DNA from: an uncultured Pseudorhodobacter sp.
Lineage (GTDB): Bacteria > Pseudomonadota > Alphaproteobacteria > Rhodobacterales > Rhodobacteraceae
Assembly (NCBI GenBank): GCA_937910975.1
Contig: CALEMZ010000403.1
Location: forward strand, 1-16,176
DNA: 16,176 nucleotides
Direction: 5' to 3'
The notes under the pieces were generated by a model. It had not been told where the DNA came from. It saw only the letters and a list, made by a program, of their open reading frames with translations, and ran no database searches. Below, in pieces: positions 6,792 through 13,276 of the stretch. The stretch's first letter is position 1; each line of letters begins with the position of its first letter. A program made the position numbers and the translations under genes.

Positions 6792-7921
6792 CGATGGCGG
6801 GCGATGGCTATTTCCTCTATCATTCCATAGGCCAATACCCCGGCAAAGCCACCGATATGGCAGCGGCAATGGCCGATTTTTCGGTTGCCTGGGGATCGGC
6901 CAATGATGCGCAATGGGGTTATGCGCTTGGCAAACGACAAGAGTTTATCGCGCAATGGTCCGCGTTGATCGGGGCGGCAAATGGCACGCTGACAACGACC
7001 GAGAATGTGACAGCCTCGCTCTATTCTCTGATGGGATCATTGCCCCGTAACACATTAACAGGCAAGAAAGTTCTGGTTGCAGGCGATTGCTTTCCTTCGG
7101 TTCACTTCTTGCTTGCGGGCCTTGCCCCGCGCTTGGGGTTTGAACTGGTGACGGTGCCTTTGCGCCAAGGCGCAACTTGGGCCGAGGATGAGGATATCAT
7201 CGGCCATTGGGGGCCTGATGTCGGGGTGGCGTTGCTGACATGGGTCAGCTCCACCTCATCGCATCGTTCCGACATTGCAGCACTGGTCGCGCATGGCCAC
7301 GCGCAGGGTTCTGTCATCGGGGTGGATATCACGCAGGCGGCGGGATTGCTGCCATTTGATGTGGCAAAGCCAGAGGTGGATTTTGCCATTTCAACCAGCC
7401 TGAAATGGATGTGCGGCGCGCCGGGGGCCGGGATACTTTATGTGAAGCCAGACTTGATCGGCATCTGCGCGCCAGAGTTTCGCGGCTGGTTCAGCCAACC
7501 CGACCCGTTCTCTTGGGATTTTGACGCATTCGCCTATGCACCCGATATTCGGCGTTTTGACAATGGCACGCCGGGGGTGGTCGCGGCCCTTGCCTCGCTG
7601 CCCGCGATGCATTGGCTAATGGCACAAGATCGCGCTGCCTTGCTGGCGCATAACCGCCGCCTCGGCGCGCAAGTTCTGGCGGGGGTGGATGCGCTTGGCC
7701 TTGCCCTCGCCTCTCCCCGTAAGGAAAGCGAGCGCGGCGGCAGCATCATGGTGCGGCTGCCCGACACGGTTGCAGCGGCAGATGTTTTGGGCGCATTCCG
7801 CGCGGCCGATATTTTTGCCGATGCGCGCGGGCAGGTGCTGCGTCTTTCACCGGGGGTGATGACGACCGATGCAGGGGTTTCACGTATGCTCAAAGCATTG
7901 GGCGAGGCGCTGGCGCAATAG
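6788..7921 (+). CDS. Kynureninase-like class V PLP-dependent enzyme
   Basis: This 377-residue fold-type I PLP enzyme has a phosphate-contact Thr-rich segment near residues 69-75 (TTTENVTAS), the PLP-pairing Asp180 (VIGVDITQAAG) and the Schiff-base Lys206 (STSLKWMCGAPGAGILYV). The C-terminal motifs RGWFSQPDPF and RRFDNGTP are typical of kynureninases rather than of SufS or aminoethylphosphonate transaminase (PhnW). The actual substrate may differ from kynurenine, because no other kynurenine-pathway gene is present. A GGAAGGA box precedes the ATG, which overlaps the GntR stop (ATGA), so both genes form one operon. A hairpin terminator follows directly. The PLP-enzyme call is firm; the kynureninase subfamily is likely; the substrate is open. 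Confidence 0.85.
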   Translation: MTMAGDGYFLYHSIGQYPGKATDMAAAMADFSVAWGSANDAQWGYALGKRQEFIAQWSALIGAANGTLTTTENVTASLYSLMGSLPRNTLTGKKVLVAGDCFPSVHFLLAGLAPRLGFELVTVPLRQGATWAEDEDIIGHWGPDVGVALLTWVSSTSSHRSDIAALVAHGHAQGSVIGVDITQAAGLLPFDVAKPEVDFAISTSLKWMCGAPGAGILYVKPDLIGICAPEFRGWFSQPDPFSWDFDAFAYAPDIRRFDNGTPGVVAALASLPAMHWLMAQDRAALLAHNRRLGAQVLAGVDALGLALASPRKESERGGSIMVRLPDTVAAADVLGAFRAADIFADARGQVLRLSPGVMTTDAGVSRMLKALGEALAQ

Positions 7922-7957
7922 CGCTCCACGCTCTCACTCATGGAGCGTTGGGTTTTG
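7922..7957 (+). terminator. Hairpin terminator after PLP-enzyme gene
   Basis: CGCTCCA (7922-7928) and TGGAGCG (7941-7947) form a perfect 7-bp stem with a 12-nt loop, extendable by a G-T pair. It is followed by the T-rich TTGGGTTTTG, starts immediately after the stop codon and is oriented for the + strand. The loop is rather long and the T-run is interrupted, so efficiency is uncertain. On the minus strand no T-run follows the stem. Confidence 0.55.
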
Positions 7958-7979
7958 CGTGTTTTGCGTGTTTTGCAAA
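7953..7979. repeat. 9-nt tandem repeat
   Basis: TTTTGCGTG occurs twice in direct succession (7953-7961 and 7962-7970) and a third, diverged copy (TTTTGCAAA) follows at 7971-7979. It sits between the convergent PLP-enzyme and pxpA genes, in non-coding DNA. Slippage is the simplest origin. Confidence 0.8.
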
Positions 7980-7999
7980 GATGAAACCGGGATCGTGCG

Positions 8000-8770
8000 T
8001 TACGTTCTGCCTTGGAACTGGGTGACGGTGATGCCTGCGGCCTCCAGCGCGCTGCGGACGGATTTGGCGATATCGACAGCGGCAGGGGTATCGCCATGCA
8101 GGCAGATCGTATCAATCGGCGTGGGGATATGTTTGCCCGAAGCCGTGATGATGGCCCCTGCCCGCACCATTTCGACCATGCGCGCGCCGGCAAGTGCCGG
8201 GTCATGGATCACCGCGCCGGAGAGTTTGCGGTCCACAAGGGTTGCATCATCATTATAGGCACGGTCAGCAAAAATCTCGGCAGCCCATGTGCAGCCCAGG
8301 GATTCCACGGCCTGTTGCTGGGCGGTGGCCGCGAGGACCATGATGATGATCGTGGGGTCTACCGCCAAAGCGCCTTCATAGCAGGCCCGCGCCATCGCCA
8401 TATCTTCCGAGGCCATATTGGCCAAAGCACCGTGGAGCTTGAGGTGCCGCACATGCCCCCCCGCCAGCCGGGCCATAGCCTGTGCAGCCCCCAGTTGATA
8501 GGCAACCAAATGGCGCAATTCGGCATGGCTGAGCGTGAAGCGGCGGCGGCCAAAACCTTGCAGATCGGCAAAGCCGGGATGCGCCCCAATTCCGGTGCCA
8601 TGGGCTACGGCCCCGCGCATGGTGGCGGCCATCACATCGGGGTCGGAGGCGTGAAAGCCGCAGGCGATATTGGCCGAGGTGATGGTTTCAAGCAGGGCCG
8701 CGTCGTCGCCCATGGTCCATGGGCCAAAGCTTTCTCCCATATCGGCGTTCAGATCGACGGTGATGGTCAT
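8000..8770 (-). CDS. pxpA: PxpA-like 5-oxoprolinase subunit A (LamB/YcsF)
   Basis: This 256-residue LamB/YcsF-family protein is by homology the hydrolase subunit of the bacterial ATP-dependent 5-oxoprolinase PxpABC, which opens 5-oxoproline to glutamate. Hallmarks are DLNADMGESFG (6-16), SANIACGFHASDP (32-44), GAHPGFADLQGFGRR (62-76), EIFADRAY and ICLHGDTP. The usual KPHGALYN motif reads KLHGALAN (111-118), a double change at positions I recall as nearly invariant. GGAGG lies 5 nt before the ATG, which overlaps the pxpC stop (ATGA). It is the last gene of the minus-strand pxpB-pxpC-pxpA set and possibly of the whole tmpAB unit. The substrate could be 5-oxoproline or a related lactam. Confidence 0.85.
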   Translation of the reverse strand: MTITVDLNADMGESFGPWTMGDDAALLETITSANIACGFHASDPDVMAATMRGAVAHGTGIGAHPGFADLQGFGRRRFTLSHAELRHLVAYQLGAAQAMARLAGGHVRHLKLHGALANMASEDMAMARACYEGALAVDPTIIIMVLAATAQQQAVESLGCTWAAEIFADRAYNDDATLVDRKLSGAVIHDPALAGARMVEMVRAGAIITASGKHIPTPIDTICLHGDTPAAVDIAKSVRSALEAAGITVTQFQGRT

Positions 8771-9777
8771 GGGGCCTCCGTTCCGGTGATCATACCGGAG
8801 ATGAGTTGATAGGACAAAAGATCAGCAATATCGCGCGGATCGCGCAGCAGCGGGCGGCATTGGGCGGGCAGTTGCGCCAAGGCGGTCTGAAATTTACGGT
8901 GAATATCCAGCGCCTTATCCAGCGTAACAAAGGCAAAGCGAAGCGCCGCCCCCGCAGGGGTTTGCGCCAAGAGGGCCAGGTCGGCGGGCAGCACCGTACC
9001 AATACGGGGGTAGCCGCCTGTGGTTTGCGCTTCGGGCAAAAGCACGAAAGGCGCGCCATCACCGGGAATTTGGATATCGCCGGGGGTAATGATCTCCGAC
9101 AAAATGGATTGACCACTGGCAAGGCCAAAGCCTGCCCCCTCAGGTATCAAACGCACGCCCTGACGGTTGGCACGGGCATCCCTGTGAAAGATTGTGGCCT
9201 GAAAGCGGGCAATCTCATCCAGCGAAAAAAGATCGGTTTGAAGCGAGGCGATAACACGGGCGGTGCCGCCGCCAAAGCGGCTGGCAACACTCAGCCCCTG
9301 CCCCACAGGACCACCTTTATCCGGGCCAAGCGGCAGCGATTGGCCCGCGTGCAACACCGCGCCAATACCAGCGGCCAAGTGGGTGGCGCGCGCACCAAGA
9401 AACTGCGGCGTGTCGATACCGCCGCCGATGGACAGATAGCCATAGACGCCAGCTTGTGCGCCGCCAATCTCCAGCCTTGCGCCTTTGGGCAAAAGGTGGC
9501 TGGCGTTCCATGCCACGGGTGCCCCCCCCAGCGTGGCGCGCATCGGGGCGCCGGTAAGGGCAATACGCAAAGGCATATTGGCCGTGAAGCTGCCGCCGAA
9601 CCCCGCCATTTCCAGCGCCGCAAAATCCGTCGATTGCCGCAAAAGTGCAGCCCCTTCGGCCAGCGCCATGGCATCGGCAGCGCCTCCACGCGAAAGGCCA
9701 GAAGCGATATGGCCCGGGCGTCCGAGGTCTTGGACTGTGACGGCGGGGCCGATGGCGTGGACGCGCAGCATGCTCAT
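8767..9777 (-). CDS. pxpC: PxpC-like 5-oxoprolinase subunit C
   Basis: This 336-residue protein is of the KipA/PxpC family, often annotated as biotin-dependent carboxyltransferase or allophanate hydrolase subunit 2-like. Visible motifs are TVQDLGRPGHIASGLSRGGA (14-33), a GGGID segment, ANRQGVRL in place of the usual NRMGYRL, QIPGDGAPFVLLPEAQTTGG and YPRIGTV. With PxpB and PxpA it forms a 5-oxoprolinase-type complex in which B and C are thought to phosphorylate the lactam. The start at 9777 overlaps the pxpB stop (ATGA) with GGAG 8-9 nt upstream; Met3 at 9771 is a possible alternative. Length is normal for the family. Confidence 0.85.
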   Translation of the reverse strand: MSMLRVHAIGPAVTVQDLGRPGHIASGLSRGGAADAMALAEGAALLRQSTDFAALEMAGFGGSFTANMPLRIALTGAPMRATLGGAPVAWNASHLLPKGARLEIGGAQAGVYGYLSIGGGIDTPQFLGARATHLAAGIGAVLHAGQSLPLGPDKGGPVGQGLSVASRFGGGTARVIASLQTDLFSLDEIARFQATIFHRDARANRQGVRLIPEGAGFGLASGQSILSEIITPGDIQIPGDGAPFVLLPEAQTTGGYPRIGTVLPADLALLAQTPAGAALRFAFVTLDKALDIHRKFQTALAQLPAQCRPLLRDPRDIADLLSYQLISGMITGTEAP

Positions 9778-10517
9778 ACAATCGGCTCCACGCTTGCGCC
9801 GCCATTGGTCGTGCCGTCCGCGAGAATTTCCCTGTATTGCCCAATGGTTACGGCAGGAAACTGAACCTCATCGCCAGCGCGCAATGTAAAGGGATCTTCG
9901 GCCTCGGCCCGGAAACAGCGAAAGGCGGTTTGGCCAACGTGCCGCCACCCGGTGGGGGATGGGTTGGCAAACAGCACGAATTGGCGCACCGCAACCACCA
10001 AAGCTCCGGCAGGCACTTGCGGCGTGATCGCGGATTGGCGCGGGATGTTCCAGTTTTCCGGCAATTCGCCCAGATAGGGCTGTCCGGGGGCGAAACCCAG
10101 CGTCAGAACCCGCGTGCGGGCGGCGGATAGTGTGGCTATCGCCTCTGCCTCGCTTTGGCCCGCGAGGCTTGCAGCCTCGGCAAGTTGCGGGGCGCCCGGC
10201 CCGCCATAAAGCGTGGGAATGCGCCAAAGACAGCGGCCCTGCGGCGGCGGTGCTGCGTACCAATCAGCGCTGGCAATCAACCGGTGCAGGCGCGCCGTCA
10301 GCTCGGCATGTGGCAGGTGCAACGGGTCAAACCGCAAATAGGTGGAAGCCAGCGACGAAGAGGTTTCCGCAACCCCTGGCCAATCTTCGGCCTCCACCGC
10401 CGCGCGAAAGGCAAGGGCCGCGCGGTTCGCAGGCTCGGTCAACCGATCGGCGAACCGCACCAAAAGGCCGGTCAAACCGATGGGGTGAATTTGTGGATAG
10501 AGGTCAGGGCCTTGCAT
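9774..10517 (-). CDS. pxpB: PxpB-like 5-oxoprolinase subunit B (divergent)
   Basis: This 247-residue protein is of the KipI/PxpB family (CT_C_D domain). It begins with QIHPIGLTGLLVRFAD and contains IPTLYGGPGAP, LTLGFAPGQPYLGELP and QVPAGALVVAVRQFVLFANP, then SPTGWRHVGQT, all recognisable family blocks. Several positions differ from the usual pattern as I remember it: GG.GPDL reads GGPGAPQL, the His before the H..Y.V strand is Leu, and GGW.L.G.T reads TGWRHVGQT. No clear ribosome binding site precedes the ATG, and the next gene upstream (tmpB) ends 51 bp away on the same strand, so it may be read from the tmp promoter. The function is probably ATP-dependent lactam hydrolysis, with the substrate uncertain. 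Confidence 0.78.
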   Translation of the reverse strand: MQGPDLYPQIHPIGLTGLLVRFADRLTEPANRAALAFRAAVEAEDWPGVAETSSSLASTYLRFDPLHLPHAELTARLHRLIASADWYAAPPPQGRCLWRIPTLYGGPGAPQLAEAASLAGQSEAEAIATLSAARTRVLTLGFAPGQPYLGELPENWNIPRQSAITPQVPAGALVVAVRQFVLFANPSPTGWRHVGQTAFRCFRAEAEDPFTLRAGDEVQFPAVTIGQYREILADGTTNGGASVEPIV

Positions 10518-10534
10518 GGCGCGATGGTGCCGTT

Positions 10535-10552
10535 TTGAAGCGGCCGCTGCAA
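10535..10552. repeat. Near-perfect 18-bp palindrome between tmpB and pxpB
   Basis: TTG-A-AGCGGCCGCT-G-CAA has a 10-bp perfect core (10539-10548) and matching outer TTG/CAA arms with one mismatched pair. It occupies a third of the 51-bp gap between tmpB and pxpB. It lacks a downstream T-run on the minus strand, so it is more likely an operator or RNA structure than a terminator, or is chance. Confidence 0.45.
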
Positions 10553-10568
10553 GACCCCTTTGTCGGCC

Positions 10569-11150
10569 TTACACGCCTTGTCCGCAATGGGCATCGACCA
10601 CACGCTGCACCATGGGCGCGAAATGCGCGAAGGGCGGAGTTTCAATATCCGGGTGCTTGCCGGCCTCATCCAGAAAGCGAACCTGAATGATCTGGGCGAG
10701 ATTGGGATTTCGTTCAAATTCAGCAACTTCTTCAGCATTCATCGGCCCGCCCTGCAAATGCAGGGTGTGAACGGAGGCCGGGGAAAGGCGGTTGAAATAC
10801 GCGGGCTTCGTGGCACATAGATAGCGTTTGGCTGCCACATGATAGCGCACGCAATCGGTTACCAATGTGGGGAAGAACGGGGCCAGAACCTGTGCCCCCG
10901 CCTCTTCATGGTGGCGGTCATGGGTGTCATCTGGGTGGTAGGTGCCAAACTCTGAAGTGAAATGCCCGATGTCATGCAAAAGGGCCGCTACGATCACCAC
11001 CTCCGGTTGGCCCGCACGTTCGGCCAGTGTCGCCCCTTGCAGCATGTGTTGGGCCATGGTCACCGGCTCACCCAGATATTCTTCGTCACCACGACGCGCA
11101 AATATATCGGCAAGGAACGGCACGATGGTCTGGGCAGTGAGCGCTGTCAT
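10569..11150 (-). CDS. tmpB: HD-domain diiron oxygenase, TmpB/PhnZ type
   Basis: This 193-residue HD-domain protein is of the phosphonate-degradation HDIG family. TmpB cleaves the C-P bond of 1-hydroxy-2-(trimethylamino)ethylphosphonate to glycine betaine and phosphate; PhnZ does the same for the free amine, giving glycine. The mixed-valent diiron ligand set is in place: Tyr25 and Glu28 (EEYLGEPV), His35, His59-Asp60 (ALLHDIGH), His81 (RHHEEAGA), His104 (VRYHVAAKRYL) and Asp161 (VRFLDEAGK). These correspond almost one-to-one with the ligand positions I recall for PhnZ. SVHTLHLQGGPMNAEE is the family's usual C-terminal block. GGGAGG lies 7 nt before the ATG, which overlaps the tmpA stop (ATGA). 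TmpB is preferred over PhnZ because its partner is a GBBH-type enzyme rather than a PhyH-type PhnY. Confidence 0.87.
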   Translation of the reverse strand: MTALTAQTIVPFLADIFARRGDEEYLGEPVTMAQHMLQGATLAERAGQPEVVIVAALLHDIGHFTSEFGTYHPDDTHDRHHEEAGAQVLAPFFPTLVTDCVRYHVAAKRYLCATKPAYFNRLSPASVHTLHLQGGPMNAEEVAEFERNPNLAQIIQVRFLDEAGKHPDIETPPFAHFAPMVQRVVDAHCGQGV

Positions 11151-12283
11151 TCCGCAGCCTCCCGCACCAGCGCGTTAAGGGTGGAGTAAAGCCCATCCTT
11201 ATCCGCGTAGCAGCCCTGCAACCAGCGGGTACCCGCCCCGGAATAACCTTTGCGTGCATGCAAAATCCGTGTGTTATCAACAACAAAGCTTTCGCCTGGA
11301 TCTAGGCGAAAGGTTACTTCCATCGCGGGATCGTCGATAATCTCGGCAAGATGTCGATAAGCAGCGTAATAGGCCTCCATATCCTCAAACGGCACATCGG
11401 TAATGGCGGCGGCAGAGCGGTTGTTGAAGCGAATGGCGATAAGCTCGCCATCCGGAGCCAGTTCAATCATCGGGCGGCGCGCGGTCAGGCGCACCCCCGC
11501 CTCACCTGCGTATTCAAATTGGGCACAGTATTTCGTCAGAATAGCAAAACCCTCCGGAGATTCGTCACGCAGCCGCAGGGCAGCAGCAAAGCCATCCACC
11601 ACCATATTTTCACCTCCTGCCGCCGAGGATTCGAGGCAGTAAAGCACCTGCACCGTTGGCACCGGGTCACGGTAGGGATTGTCAGTATGGGCCTGAAGAC
11701 CAAGCCCGGTATAGGCCAGATTGGTGGGGTTAACCTCGGTCCGCACCTCAAACTTGCGCCCATAATTCGTTTCGCGCACATAGCCGAACAGATCCACAAC
11801 CTCAAACAAGGCACCATCACGCACTGGCCCGGCGCTTAGCTTGCCAAACCCATAGCGCGCCACTTGTGCAAGCCAAGCCCGTTTTGTGCCCCCGTCAGCT
11901 TGCAAATCAGGCAGGCGCGCAACCGGAACATGCCCCATCAACCCCGAATCCCATATCTGCACATGCGGGGCCGTCCAACCCGGTTCCTTGGGCATGGCAT
12001 GGTCGTAGCGCTGCGCCAAAAGAACCTTAAGTTCATAGGATATCACTTTGTTTTCCGGCGAAAATGTCAGTATAACGGCATCCCCGGACACCGCTGCGGA
12101 CTCGATCCGTGTATCAGCTGGAATGTCGCGCAAGGTGATCAGGCGCTGGCCATTTCCGGGAGCACGTGTCTGCGCGTCCCAAGCATTGTCGCGCAGCCAA
12201 ACCGCATGAAACCGTGCAGGCATCTGGTCGGGGAAAGAGAGGGTCAGAACGCGCCCATCGGCGCTTAGGCTGGCTTGGGTCAT
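11147..12283 (-). CDS. tmpA: Fe(II)/2-oxoglutarate oxygenase, TmpA type
   Basis: This 378-residue protein is of the gamma-butyrobetaine hydroxylase/TauD group. By homology and pairing with tmpB it would hydroxylate C1 of (2-trimethylamino)ethylphosphonate using 2-oxoglutarate and O2. An N-terminal GBBH-like domain (about 1-90) has FHAVWLRDNAWDAQTRAPGN, where the zinc-binding cysteines of true gamma-butyrobetaine hydroxylase are absent. The catalytic domain carries the iron triad His199-x-Asp201 (LQAHTDNPYRDP) and His342 (NTRILHARKG) with Arg353 for 2-oxoglutarate. The start is placed at 12283 (MTQASL, with GAGG upstream) because a longer frame from 12343 adds a 20-residue non-family tail and would run into the divergent promoter region. 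It is the first gene of the minus-strand tmp operon. Confidence 0.85.
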   Translation of the reverse strand: MTQASLSADGRVLTLSFPDQMPARFHAVWLRDNAWDAQTRAPGNGQRLITLRDIPADTRIESAAVSGDAVILTFSPENKVISYELKVLLAQRYDHAMPKEPGWTAPHVQIWDSGLMGHVPVARLPDLQADGGTKRAWLAQVARYGFGKLSAGPVRDGALFEVVDLFGYVRETNYGRKFEVRTEVNPTNLAYTGLGLQAHTDNPYRDPVPTVQVLYCLESSAAGGENMVVDGFAAALRLRDESPEGFAILTKYCAQFEYAGEAGVRLTARRPMIELAPDGELIAIRFNNRSAAAITDVPFEDMEAYYAAYRHLAEIIDDPAMEVTFRLDPGESFVVDNTRILHARKGYSGAGTRWLQGCYADKDGLYSTLNALVREAAE

Positions 12284-12375
12284 TGCGGCCTCGAACAAAA
12301 GGAATTTCTGGCAGTGTGACGTGGATTGACTTAAGTACAACATAATAGTCCTACCCCTAAGATACCGATCTTCTT
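12284..12375. promoter_or_regulatory. Divergent tmpA/LysR control region
   Basis: The 92 bp between the likely tmpA start and the LysR start must hold both promoters. The sequence TTAAGTACAACATAA (12331-12345) fits a LysR-type T-N11-A box with TTA/TAA dyad arms, and an ACTTAAGT palindrome overlaps its left end (12329-12336). No -35/-10 pair with good spacing stands out on either strand. LysR regulators usually bind such divergent regions, activate the target operon on inducer binding and repress themselves. Confidence 0.45.
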
Positions 12376-13218
12376 ATGCCTCATATACGCCCCCTGCCCT
12401 TGGAATGGATTCGCGCCTTTGAGGCGGCCGGTCGCTTGGGCAGCTTTGTCGCCGCTGCCGCCGAACTGGGTGTGACCCAAGCCGCAGTCAGCCAGCGCAT
12501 CGGGCATCTGGAGGCGCAACTGGGCCTGCGCTTGTTCCTGCGCAAAGCCCGAGGCGTCGCTCTGACGGTAGAGGGAGAAACATGGCTGCCACAGCTTTCC
12601 CCCCATCTGCGCGCGCTTCAGCAAACTGCAGATGACCTGTTCGGCAGCGGTCCGCGCCGGATCACTGTTTCGGCCAGTGCCTCGGTCATCCAACACTGGC
12701 TCGTGCCGCGACTTCGTCATCTGCGCCCCAGTGACAGATTGAATTTTTCGTTATCTACCGTGGTGTTGCACGGCGACTTTGACACGCAAAGCAGTATGGT
12801 AGAAATACGCTATGGCACGGGGCCGTGGCCGGGCTTGCGTGCCGCCAAACTGTTTGATGAGGCCTTAGCCCCCGTTGCCAGCCCCGATCTGGCCGCACAA
12901 GGCAATTGGCAGGCCCTGCCCCGTATCGCGCTATCGGGCCCGCGGGCTGGCTGGGCAGACTGGCCCGACCCCGGCCCCGCGCCGCAAATCCGGTTTGACA
13001 GTTTTGCTGCGGGTTTGGCCGCTGCCACACATGGCGCGGGCGTCTTGCTGGCGTCGCTGCCGCTTTGCGCCCCGGCCTTGGCATCGGGGCTGGTACAACA
13101 GCTTGGCAGCCGCATTCTCCGCCCAGAGGGAAGCTACTGGCTGCTCTCCCCCTCAGCGCGGATATCGGACGGGCAGTGGCACACGCTGACGCGCCTTTTC
13201 TGTGAAACAGCGGATTGA
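12376..13218 (+). CDS. LysR-family transcriptional regulator
   Basis: This 280-residue regulator has an N-terminal winged helix-turn-helix. The start LPLEWIRAFEAAGRLGSFVA, then ELGVTQAAVSQRIGHLEAQL and LFLRKARGVALTVEGE, resembles GcvA-like LysR proteins. The effector domain follows (about 90-275), with a Rossmann-like pattern ending in LLSPSARISDGQWHTLTRLF. It is divergent from tmpA and convergent with the ABC permease gene (58-bp gap), so it most likely activates the tmp operon and perhaps the transporter. The inducer would be an aminophosphonate or its product, which is inference only. Length is slightly short of the family's typical 290-310, but no domain seems missing. Confidence 0.9.
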   Translation: MPHIRPLPLEWIRAFEAAGRLGSFVAAAAELGVTQAAVSQRIGHLEAQLGLRLFLRKARGVALTVEGETWLPQLSPHLRALQQTADDLFGSGPRRITVSASASVIQHWLVPRLRHLRPSDRLNFSLSTVVLHGDFDTQSSMVEIRYGTGPWPGLRAAKLFDEALAPVASPDLAAQGNWQALPRIALSGPRAGWADWPDPGPAPQIRFDSFAAGLAAATHGAGVLLASLPLCAPALASGLVQQLGSRILRPEGSYWLLSPSARISDGQWHTLTRLFCETAD

Positions 13219-13276
13219 CCTATCTCTGAAGAAACGCCCGCGGCAGGCTGCGTCAGCGCCACCCAAAGGCCCCGGC

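Noticed and set aside
6788..7921. Aminoethylphosphonate transaminase (PhnW), suggested by the nearby phosphonate genes
   Set aside because: PhnW is also a class V enzyme, but the motifs here (RGWF, RRF.NGTP, SLKWMCGAPGAG) are of the kynureninase type and the PhnW N-terminal motif is absent.
7534..8205. 223-codon minus-strand ORF overlapping the PLP enzyme and pxpA end
   Set aside because: It is antisense to the PLP-enzyme gene and spans the terminator and tandem repeat. The translation is Ser/Arg/Ala-rich and has no domain signal.
8012..9864. Two long plus-strand ORFs (265 and 352 codons) opposite pxpA and pxpC
   Set aside because: They lie entirely antisense to genes with clear family motifs and their translations are rich in Gly, Arg and Gln without any recognisable domain. 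High-GC codon bias explains such antisense frames.
8000..10517. Urea carboxylase or allophanate hydrolase, as these families are often labelled
   Set aside because: No biotin carboxylase or amidase domain is present. The B-C-A gene order with a LamB/YcsF protein is that of the 5-oxoprolinase type.
10569..11150. Nucleotide phosphohydrolase or signalling HD domain
   Set aside because: The Y..E motif before the first His, the SVH.L.LQGGPM block and overlap with a GBBH-type oxygenase gene identify the phosphonate HD oxygenase family.
12284..12343. Upstream start of tmpA at 12343
   Set aside because: It would add 20 residues (MLYLSQSTSHCQKFLLFEAA) unlike the family, and leave only 32 bp between divergent starts. 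The ATG at 12283 has a GAGG box and a normal N-terminus.
13219..13276. Bidirectional terminator between LysR and permease genes
   Set aside because: The GC-rich gap contains only short self-complementary pieces and no T-run on either side.
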